DNA of 6,701 bases, from the NCBI GenBank assembly GCA_902775075.1, contig CACYKX010000172.1, positions 1 through 6,701 on the forward strand. Reading direction: 5' to 3'. The stretch is from an uncultured Prevotellaceae bacterium. Lineage in GTDB: Bacteria > Bacteroidota > Bacteroidia > Bacteroidales > Bacteroidaceae. The notes beneath the pieces are model-generated. The model saw only the letters and a list, made by a program, of their open reading frames with translations, searched no databases and was not told the DNA's origin. Below are positions 1 to 4,445 of this stretch, in pieces (position 1 is the stretch's first letter; each line of letters opens with the position of its first letter). The translations under genes and the position numbers were made by a program.

Positions 1-99
1 ATACTCATCGCTCATGATGCCCTCGAACGGAACCACATCATTGTTATTTTCAATCTTCCTCTCAAAGATCCAGGCAAGAAACTCCCGACAGTCAATTTC
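1..99. repeat. Left copy of the 99-bp terminal repeat (circular overlap)
   Basis: Bases 1-99 are identical to 6603-6701. The coding frame of the replication gene continues correctly through the overlap, which argues that this is one sequence seen twice because the molecule is circular, not a biological direct repeat. The implied circle is 6602 bp. An exact 99-base overlap is also what an assembler using that k-mer length would leave on a circular contig. Confidence 0.95.
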
Positions 100-312
100 C
101 TCCAAATCTAGTTGGAAGTTCGCCGGAAGACTGGCAAGATACTGGTTCCTCTGCTCGAACTCTTGCTTCTCATTCTCCATGCTCTTGACAATGATGTGCC
201 GAGTCTTAGGGCGGTCTTCATCAGAAGGTCGCCATTCAGAGGATCCATTAACCGAATGGTCGGATAATATATCATCACTAAAACCTTTTATCACTTCCAT
301 CGTCTTACACAT
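1..312 (-). CDS. Replication protein (AEP primase type), N-terminal 104 residues across the circular join
   Basis: This is the 5' end of the replication gene whose main part is at 5034-6701. Because 1-99 equals 6603-6701, the minus-strand frame that runs off the right end re-enters here and stays open to an in-frame TAA at 361-363. The first ATG in the open frame is at 312 (MCKTMEVIKGF), with later in-frame ATGs at 300 (residue 5) and 180 (residue 45). No Shine-Dalgarno motif precedes 312, only an A/T-rich leader, which is normal for Bacteroidota. The segment is hydrophilic up to about residue 45 and then reads like a folded lead-in to the primase domain (LASLPANFQLDLEEIDCREF). With this piece the protein is 626 residues. 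I prefer ATG 312, but residue 5 is an equally possible start. No function is recognised for this N-terminal segment by itself. Confidence 0.8.
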   Translation of the reverse strand, partial: MCKTMEVIKGFSDDILSDHSVNGSSEWRPSDEDRPKTRHIIVKSMENEKQEFEQRNQYLASLPANFQLDLEEIDCREFLAWIFERKIENNNDVVPFEGIMSDEY

Positions 313-445
313 TTTAACAAAAACGCCAAACTCGTTAACATTTCGCCTCAGCCCTACCCTTTAACAATTGAAAGACTACTTAACCCCACATCAAACAAAC
401 GTACCATCTATTCTCTATGGGCTGAGCATTCTTACAAAGAAAAAG

Positions 446-604
446 TTCTTCCGAAAAGCATCAAAAAGCACCAACTTCCTACCCCGCGCACCCGTCATTC
501 CTTAACAGAGGTTGCTTCGCTACGCTCAGCAGCCCACGGGGGGGCGTATATTATCAATATGTTTTTTTTCCCCACTTTTGGCGTTGCAAAGATAAGAAGA
601 AAAA
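446..604 (+). repeat. Degenerate repeat, copy A (long form)
   Basis: First of three related segments. It opens with GCATCAAAAAGCACCAA, continues through a C-rich stretch (CGCACCCGTCATTCC) and the core GAGGTTGCTTCGCTACGCTC. It then has a G-run followed by GCGTATATTATCAAT, and ends CACTTTTGGCGTTGCAAAG with an A-rich tail. It shares its whole length with copy C and its right two-thirds with copy B. No open frame is conserved among the copies, so it is a DNA or RNA element. The function is unknown to me; the core resembles interspersed intergenic repeats of gut Bacteroidota. Confidence 0.8.
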
Positions 605-638
605 TAATATCAGCCAACAAAATCAGAAGGAATTTAAG

Positions 639-737
639 ACAGAGGTTGCTTCGCTACGCTCAGCAGCTCACGGGGGGCGTATATTATCAATGAAGTTTTT
701 TTGCGCACTTTTGGTATTGCAAAGATAAGAAGAAAAA
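639..737 (+). repeat. Degenerate repeat, copy B (short form)
   Basis: Second copy. It lacks the first ~60 bp of copies A and C and begins directly at the core ACAGAGGTTGCTTCGCTACG. It keeps the G-run, GCGTATATTATCAATG and the distal CACTTTTGGTATTGCAAAG followed by GATAAGAAGAAAAA. The distal part is closest to copy A. Confidence 0.8.
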
Positions 738-781
738 ATCGTTCTCTGTAGTAAACTACACATTTGCGTAATATCAACTTC

Positions 782-880
782 TTCCGCTCCCCGGGTAGGG
801 GGGCGGAATCAAACAAGGAAAGCCGTGGCGAAGCCCGGCCTGCCATCCTCTGTTCCGCCATGGCGGCAAAGCAAGCTTGC
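782..880. repeat. GC-rich patch with three short inverted repeats
   Basis: Between repeat copies B and C lie an imperfect hairpin at 782-808 (TTCCGC ... GCGGAA around a C/G-run), a perfect 12-bp palindrome CCGCCATGGCGG at 855-866 and a perfect 10-bp palindrome GCAAGCTTGC at 871-880. The GC content contrasts with the AT-rich flanks. No U-run follows, so these are not intrinsic terminators, and I assign no role. Confidence 0.5.
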
Positions 881-897
881 AAAGCGCCCCTTCCTAG

Positions 898-1050
898 TTC
901 ATTCGAAAGGCATCAAAAAGCACCAATTTTCCACCCCACGCACCCGTCATCCCTTTACAGAAGTTGCTTCGCTACGCTCAGCAGTTCACGGGGGGCGTAT
1001 ATTATCAATACAATTATTTTCCCCACTTTTACGCTGCAAAGAAAAATATT
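898..1050 (+). repeat. Degenerate repeat, copy C (long form, abuts ATPase promoter)
   Basis: Third copy, with the same left block as copy A (GCATCAAAAAGCACCAA, CGCACCCGTCATCC), the core AAGTTGCTTCGCTACGCTC, the G-run and GCGTATATTATCAATA, then CACTTTTACGCTGCAAAG. Its offset from copy A is 452 bp. It ends directly against the ATPase operator at 1053, so it may be part of the leader context that travels with that gene. Confidence 0.8.
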
Positions 1051-1052
1051 AT

Positions 1053-1104
1053 TTAGTAAAGACTTTGTTACTAAAAATATTTTTAGTAACTTTGTGGTTA
1101 CTAA
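1053..1104. promoter_or_regulatory. Four alternating, 15-bp-phased half-sites over the ATPase promoter (probable operator)
   Basis: TTAGTAA at 1053-1059, its reverse complement TTACTAA at 1068-1074, TTAGTAA at 1083-1089 and TTACTAA at 1098-1104 start exactly 15 bp apart with 8-bp gaps. The middle pair extends to a perfect 24-bp palindrome at 1067-1090. The array covers the -33 to -7 interval and the likely start site, so a bound protein should block polymerase. The binding protein is unknown. The ATPase itself, with its C-terminal winged helix, is one candidate for autoregulation. Confidence 0.65.
1064..1094 (+). promoter_or_regulatory. Bacteroides-type promoter of the ATPase gene
   Basis: A -33 element TTTG at 1064-1067 and a -7 element TAACTTTG (TAnnTTTG) at 1087-1094 are separated by 19 bp. 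This matches the known consensus for the primary sigma factor of Bacteroides. Transcription would start near 1099-1102, leaving a leader of about 20 nt before the ATG at 1120. Confidence 0.75.
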
Positions 1105-1119
1105 AAAGTAAACAGCAAT

Positions 1120-2253
1120 ATGGAAGAGAATCCCTTTGTGTTCGGCAAATCAGTCGAAGGTAGCTACTTCACTGACAGAGAAGAGGAAACAAAACGTCTG
1201 GAAGCCAATCTCACTCATGGTATCAACACCGTCCTTATCTCCCCACGCCGATGGGGTAAAACATCCCTTGTAAGAAAAGTGATAGCTAACAACAAGCGTG
1301 ATGACATTCGTTATGTCCTTCTTGATATGTTCTACTGTAAATCAGAAGCTGCTTTCTACCACCTGCTTGCCAACGAGATAATCAAGCAGACATCATCCAA
1401 ATTGGATGAATGGATTGAAAACGGCAAGAGATTTTTGTCCAACATCACACCGAAGTTCTCTTTCGGATCCGATCCATTGAACGACTTCTCTATCTCCTTT
1501 GAGTGGAATCCAATAGATGGCACGGACATAGAAATACTACAACTTCCCGAGAAGATTGCGGAAAAGAAGGGTATCCGCGTGGTCGTCTGCTTTGACGAGT
1601 TCCAGCAAATAGGGACATTCGAAGACCCTTTGATTTTTCAAAAGAAGCTACGTTCCGTTTGGCAGCACCAGCAGAACGTCACATATTGTATGTTCGGCAG
1701 CAAAATGCACATGATGGAGAGTATGTTCAGCGATACTTCATGTCCTCTGTATAAGTTCGGTGACATTTTATTTTTGAAGAAAATACCCACAAAGGAATGG
1801 GTGGCGTTCATTACCAGCAGGTTCTCTGCAACAGGCAAGACCATCACAGAAGAGCAAGCTGAGAGAATTTGCAATATTACCGACAATCTCTCCTCTTATG
1901 TCCAACAGATGGCTTGGATTGTTTGGTACAAAGCCAATCCAGTTGTCACAGACTCTATGATTGACGATGCAGTTAAGGATTTATTGGAGCAAAACAAGGT
2001 CTTTTTCCAACGTGACATAGAGTCTCTGACAGAACTACAACTCAACTTCATCGTAGCTCTTGCAGACGGTGTAGAGACTGGCTTGACTAAGAATGAAGTC
2101 ATTAGAGAATACCATCTACAGACATCGGCCAACGTACAAGGAATAAAGAAGTCGTTAATGTCCAAGGAGTTCATCGACACTGACGGGGAGCGGATATACA
2201 TCAGTGATCCTATTTTTAAGTTATGGATAAGAAAAACAGTTAGGGTAAGATAA
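1120..2253 (+). CDS. AAA+ ATPase, archaeal-type (Arch_ATPase) family, with C-terminal winged helix
   Basis: This is a 377-residue P-loop ATPase, presumably cytoplasmic. The start MEENPFVFGKSVEGSYFTDRE is typical of the family (short lead-in, then a 'xFxDRE' motif). Walker A is SPRRWGKTS at 41-49 and Walker B is VVVCFDE at 154-160, with D159/E160 for metal binding and hydrolysis. A following YCMFGSKMHMM segment (189-199) occupies the sensor-1 position. The C-terminal part (about 300-377) reads as a winged helix ending in SDPIFKLWIRK, matching the 'DPxFxxW' ending common in these proteins. The length is usual, so the gene looks intact. In Bacteroidota many paralogues occur on chromosomes and their role is poorly defined; I do not assign a pathway. 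It is the only plus-strand gene, with its own promoter/operator and terminator, so it looks like a self-contained cargo unit. Confidence 0.85.
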   Translation: MEENPFVFGKSVEGSYFTDREEETKRLEANLTHGINTVLISPRRWGKTSLVRKVIANNKRDDIRYVLLDMFYCKSEAAFYHLLANEIIKQTSSKLDEWIENGKRFLSNITPKFSFGSDPLNDFSISFEWNPIDGTDIEILQLPEKIAEKKGIRVVVCFDEFQQIGTFEDPLIFQKKLRSVWQHQQNVTYCMFGSKMHMMESMFSDTSCPLYKFGDILFLKKIPTKEWVAFITSRFSATGKTITEEQAERICNITDNLSSYVQQMAWIVWYKANPVVTDSMIDDAVKDLLEQNKVFFQRDIESLTELQLNFIVALADGVETGLTKNEVIREYHLQTSANVQGIKKSLMSKEFIDTDGERIYISDPIFKLWIRKTVRVR

Positions 2254-2286
2254 GAATCAGTTCTCTTTGTTGAGAAATCATTTAGG

Positions 2287-2344
2287 AAATCAATTAATCA
2301 ATTAGTTAAATTGATTAATTGATTTTTATAGCTTTGCAAGCTAT
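2287..2344 (+). terminator. Terminator after the ATPase gene (two tandem hairpins)
   Basis: A perfect 17-bp inverted repeat, AAATCAATTAATCAATT (2287-2303) and its complement (2309-2325), has a 5-nt loop and is followed by TT before ATAGC, giving a T-run at 2323-2327. A second hairpin, ATAGCTT-TGC-AAGCTAT (2328-2344), follows at once. It begins 33 bp after the ATPase stop. The stem is purely AT-rich and symmetric, so it may also limit transcripts arriving from the minus-strand Mob gene. Confidence 0.7.
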
Positions 2345-2399
2345 TCATTAACTTTACATTAAGTGACGTAAAACCATAAGTCTTTAGCTCACGGACAGT

Positions 2400-3083
2400 T
2401 CACTTCGTGTGGAATGATTCGCCACGCAGCAATCCGTACTTCAAATTCACCTTTGCCAGTTCGTCATGAAGTTCTATCATTTTCTTCTTATATGCAAAAA
2501 TTGAGTCCTTTTCACCAATGAACTTTTTCTTCCACGATATTTTTTTCTTACCGTTGGGAAGGGTGATGATAGGGATAAGAATGCAATTTACGTATGGATT
2601 ATTAACGTCAAGATGAACTATAAAAGCTGCAATACATTTTTCATTGTATCTTTCGCAGATAAAATTATACACATCGAGCGCCCAATGTTCAATTCCTCCC
2701 ATCCGTATTATTCCACAGTTATTAGCGTTATCCATGTCGAAAACATTCTGTTTGCCAAAACTAATAGCCCTCATAATGCTAGCAGTTCCACCAATAAAGA
2801 AATTGGCTACAGTTCTGTATCGTGGTATTGCCAAACCTTTATTAGGATCTTCGACGTTTTCTTTTCGTAGAATATTTTTAATTCGTTCTGGGATGGATTG
2901 AGACGTGTCGACAGGTACGATTTGACCGCTTTCCGCTATCTCAAAATTGAGATGAGTTCTTGACTTGTCAAAAGGAATATTAGGAGCTGTGTCGGACACA
3001 TTACGCAGGATAAGATTACTTTCTTCCATTGTCATTCCTTTATACGCCTTAACGAAGATTTCTTGTGTCCCTTTTCTTATCAT
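2400..3083 (-). CDS. MobV (Mob/Pre)-like protein, truncated and lacking catalytic residues
   Basis: This 227-residue protein belongs to the Mob/Pre (MobV) relaxase family by motif order: SRTHLNFEI at 41-49 (MobM: SRSHLNYEL), HLDVNNPYVN at 157-166 (MobM: HLDESTPHMH), then LIPIITLPNGKKKISWKKKF and a C-terminal AKVNLKYGLLRGE. Active relaxases nick oriT with a His (H22 in pMV158 MobM) and bind metal with H126, E129, H133 and H135. Here the nucleophile aligns with L24 and the ligands are H157, V160, Y164 and N166, so only one of five is kept. The TGA at 2402-2400 is followed by 33 more in-frame codons (TVRELKTYGF...) to a TGA at 2298, and TVRELK aligns with the MobM stretch TVAEFK, so the stop cuts a conserved region. 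Usual MobV proteins are 400 residues or more. It is either a decaying relaxase or a catalytically inert DNA-binding derivative. The alignment is from memory of the family. Confidence 0.7.
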   Translation of the reverse strand: MIRKGTQEIFVKAYKGMTMEESNLILRNVSDTAPNIPFDKSRTHLNFEIAESGQIVPVDTSQSIPERIKNILRKENVEDPNKGLAIPRYRTVANFFIGGTASIMRAISFGKQNVFDMDNANNCGIIRMGGIEHWALDVYNFICERYNEKCIAAFIVHLDVNNPYVNCILIPIITLPNGKKKISWKKKFIGEKDSIFAYKKKMIELHDELAKVNLKYGLLRGESFHTK

Positions 3084-3184
3084 AAGAATATTTGTTTTAT
3101 CGGGTAAGTTAATATACCCGCATTATCGGGTAAGTTAATATACCCACTGCGGATGGCATTAATAGCAATATTTCTCTTAGTCAT
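3080..3184 (-). CDS. Possible 34-residue leader peptide overlapping the Mob start
   Basis: An ATG at 3184 opens MTKRNIAINAIRSGYINLP and runs to a TGA at 3082-3080 that overlaps the Mob ATG (ATGA), an arrangement typical of translational coupling. The peptide is partly encoded by two of the 20-bp palindromes, which contribute GYINLP in one frame and GILTYP in another. I recognise no family. It could be a chance open frame; the coupling overlap is the main support. Confidence 0.25.
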   Translation of the reverse strand: MTKRNIAINAIRSGYINLPDNAGILTYPIKQIFL

Positions 3185-3298
3185 TACGGGTAAGTTAATA
3201 TACCCGTTTCGTCAGGTAAGTTAATATACCTGATACGTTTTCTGGCTTTGTGTCAATTAGGGGGCGGAACCCGGATAACGGGTAAGTTAATATACCCG
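3101..3298. repeat. Five copies of a 20-bp near-palindrome (iteron/operator-like array)
   Basis: CGGGTAAGTTAATATACCCG occurs at 3101-3120, 3187-3206 and 3279-3298, with a one-base variant (final A) at 3127-3146. The copy at 3213-3232 reads CAGGTA ... TACCTG, changing both arms so that pairing is kept. Copies 1-2 and 3-4 start 26 bp apart (6-bp gaps); the steps between groups are 60 and 66 bp. The arms CGGGTA/TACCCG flank a constant AGTTAATA. They lie between the winged-helix gene and the Mob gene, on the Mob upstream side. A protein site (iteron, operator or relaxosome accessory site) or a set of RNA hairpins in the Mob leader would both fit. Confidence 0.9.
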
Positions 3299-3382
3299 AT
3301 TTTGCCCGGCTTGCCGCCCGTCAGGAGGGCAAAATTCCACAAGTTTGTGGTCAAACTTGGTATTAGGCTACCCCCTAATTGA
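3253..3382. repeat. 130-bp nested inverted-repeat structure (candidate origin, oriT or RNA element)
   Basis: The outer arms TCAATTAGGGGG (3253-3264) and CCCCCTAATTGA (3371-3382) are perfectly complementary over 12 bp. Inside are the fifth 20-bp palindrome (3279-3298), ATTTTGCCC/GGGCAAAAT (3299-3307 and 3327-3335), and two overlapping, mutually exclusive hairpins: CCACAA-GT-TTGTGG (3337-3350) and CAAGTTTG-TGGT-CAAACTTG (3340-3359). The region is GC-rich relative to its flanks. There is no gene. Such density suggests a replication origin, transfer origin or regulatory RNA; which one cannot be told from sequence alone. Confidence 0.6.
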
Positions 3383-3394
3383 AAATATCGGTAT

Positions 3395-3412
3395 AAGCGC
3401 AAGCGCTTTTTG
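3395..3412 (+). terminator. Short hairpin with T-run on the plus strand (possible terminator)
   Basis: AAGCGC-AA-GCGCTT (3395-3408) is a perfect 6-bp stem followed by T residues to 3411. Read on the plus strand it resembles a weak intrinsic terminator, although no plus-strand gene lies upstream. On the minus strand it sits 70 bp beyond the winged-helix stop without a useful U-run. Confidence 0.3.
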
Positions 3413-3480
3413 ATATATTTCTGTTGCATAGACGTATTTTCTGTTTGGCTTGACAGCGTTGATCGTTTTAACGAGAAAGG

Positions 3481-3870
3481 CTAAATTTTGCGCTCTGAAG
3501 CATCATTCGTGCCTCGGGCGTATGATTGCCCATTCTGGATGTTCTTGCCGGCCTGAATGAAAATTTGGGGCTTTGGAGCCACAAAATTGCAGTTACCAAT
3601 CTTGGACGTTGTTACGAGGCCAAAAGATTCGAGCTTACGAACATAAGCCGAAACGGTAGGATAAGACCATCGCCAAGCCTTTTGTAGGTCTGTGACCGAG
3701 ATTCCATCTTCCTCTCCCCTCAACGTGGCCGAGTAGAACTTAGCTATCAGATCAGCGAAAGCTTGAAATCTGGAGCAAATCTTGAACATCTTGGCATGAC
3801 TGTTGTCAACAAGAATGTTCACTGCCTTGAGTCTAATCTTTGCATGATATATGTCTTGTTCAATATCCAT
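3481..3870 (-). CDS. Winged helix-turn-helix DNA-binding protein
   Basis: A 129-residue basic protein. Residues about 56-100 (GISVTDLQKAWRWSYPTVSA through VRKLESFGLVTTSKIGNCNFV) form a clear winged helix, with the recognition helix near 69-84 and the wing near 85-98. The pattern resembles MarR-like regulators and single-domain plasmid initiator or copy-control proteins. The N-terminal 55 residues are helical and could dimerise. The last ~30 residues (AGKNIQNGQSYARGTNDASE) look disordered. The ATG at 3870 is preceded by an A/T-rich leader containing a palindrome that may be its own operator. It stands alone between the structured region 4070-4141 and the five-palindrome array, and it is a natural candidate to bind that array. 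I do not recognise a specific family name. It is probably cytoplasmic and intact. Confidence 0.7.
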   Translation of the reverse strand: MDIEQDIYHAKIRLKAVNILVDNSHAKMFKICSRFQAFADLIAKFYSATLRGEEDGISVTDLQKAWRWSYPTVSAYVRKLESFGLVTTSKIGNCNFVAPKPQIFIQAGKNIQNGQSYARGTNDASERKI

Positions 3871-3875
3871 ATATT

Positions 3876-3937
3876 TTACGATTTACGATCGTACTTTTAA
3901 GTTTGCTTTTATAGCTATTTTTCAATTCGCAAACTTA
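3876..3937 (-). promoter_or_regulatory. Probable promoter and operator of the winged-helix gene
   Basis: On the minus strand, TAAGTTTG (plus 3930-3937) matches the Bacteroides -7 element TAnnTTTG. The -33 position is weak (TTTC-like), so the promoter call is tentative. Between it and the ATG lie a perfect 10-bp palindrome TACGATCGTA (3884-3893) and a tandem TTACGAT TTACGAT (3876-3889). A site this close to the start codon would suit autoregulation. Confidence 0.35.
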
Positions 3938-4069
3938 CAAAAAAAGAGGTACTTGAAAGGTATCAAGAAAATAAAAGACTTATATTAACACAAATATATT
4001 TCAACCAAATAGTCAATATAAGCATACGCCAAATACACTTTTGTGTAATCAATAGATAGTAGCAGAAGA

Positions 4070-4141
4070 GGGAGCCACGCCCACCCCGACATGTCACCTC
4101 AGACCCATTCCGAGAACACCACGGGCTCTGGCATGACTCCC
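4070..4141 (-). ncRNA. GC-rich foldable element, candidate structured RNA or oriT
   Basis: GGGAGCCACGCC (4070-4081) faces GGCATGACTCCC (4130-4141). As DNA the arms differ at two positions. As minus-strand RNA both differences become G-U wobbles, giving a continuous 12-bp stem around a 48-nt interior that has its own short palindromes (GACATGTC at 4088-4095). The pairing asymmetry favours RNA of the same polarity as the backbone genes. It lies just past the stop of the small gene at 4159 and before the winged-helix gene. No U-run follows, so a simple terminator is unlikely. I know no named family that matches. Confidence 0.4.
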
Positions 4142-4158
4142 AACCCCATATTTTAATA

Positions 4159-4400
4159 CTAATACTTTGGGTATTTGTCCCCCATGATTTCCTTGATTCT
4201 TGCTTCAAGGTCAAACTTTGGGTCGTGCTGCTTGATGAACAAGAGATACTTCGCGAGAACCGTTGCCGTTCCTCCGCCATGTTCAAGACGATATACACCT
4301 TCATCCCCCTCTTCACTCTCACCAATAGTTGCCCAATAGTGAGATTCTTGATGATTTCATGCAGTTGTTCAATCTGCTCATCCTTAACTCGCACATGCAC
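4159..4400 (-). pseudogene. Small gene interrupted by a frameshift (about 80 residues if repaired)
   Basis: From a GTG at 4400 the frame reads VHVRVKDEQIEQLHEIIKNL and then degrades into a Ser/Cys/Trp-rich tail that runs to 3963. From about 4338 a different minus-strand frame carries a gene-like sequence, YWATIGESEEGDEGVYRLEH through LAKYLLFIKQHDPKFDLEAR to a TAG at 4161-4159. That second frame has no ATG, GTG or TTG at its head and is closed upstream by a TGA at 4359-4357. Joining the two with a single -1 shift (one missing base) near 4335-4356 gives a smooth, acidic, helical protein of about 80 residues. It starts 45 bp after the RHH gene and probably shared its transcript. The cause could be real decay, a sequencing or assembly error, or programmed frameshifting; no obvious slippery heptamer is present. 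The function is unrecognised. Confidence 0.55.
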
Positions 4401-4445
4401 CTTACCACCTTACTACCAGTGTCCTACATCAAACCGCAATCATAA

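Larger units (their letters stand above)
313..1119. other. 807-bp non-coding region between the divergent replication and ATPase genes
   Basis: No convincing gene was found on either strand. The open frames here (634-882 minus, 764-1111 plus, 825-1163 plus) cross the repeats and have low-complexity, shadow-like compositions. The region holds three copies of a degenerate repeat (446-604, 639-737, 898-1050), a GC-rich patch with short palindromes (782-880), and the ATPase promoter/operator at its right end. The replication gene promoter should lie on the minus strand just above 312. I see only a weak candidate there (TTTG-like elements at about 392-399 and TAGTCTTTC at 370-378) and do not call it. 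An origin, incompatibility or partition locus could be here, but nothing proves it. Confidence 0.6.

Noticed and set aside
14..364. Plus-strand open frame of 116 codons
   Set aside because: It lies antisense to the N-terminal part of the replication gene, which is open on the minus strand across the circular join; the Ser-rich product looks like a shadow.
634..1163. Overlapping open frames on both strands in the intergenic region
   Set aside because: They run through the degenerate repeats and GC-rich palindromes, are not preserved between repeat copies, and lack gene-like composition.
3101..3298. CRISPR array
   Set aside because: The repeats are only 20 bp, near-palindromic, irregularly spaced (6 to 46 bp between copies) and no cas gene is present.
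3253..3382. Integron attC site
   Set aside because: The long palindrome is suggestive, but I do not see the conserved GTTRRRY/RYYYAAC core pair, there is no integrase gene, and no cassette arrangement.
3940..3967. Weak hairpin with T-run upstream of the winged-helix gene (minus strand)
   Set aside because: The stem CTTGA/TCAAG is only 5 bp and is separated from the T-run by several bases, too weak to call as a terminator.
3963..4330. Continuation of the GTG-4400 frame to 3963 as a 145-residue protein
   Set aside because: Beyond about residue 25 it becomes Ser/Cys/Trp-rich and crosses a GC-rich structured element, while the neighbouring frame looks clearly coding down to 4159.
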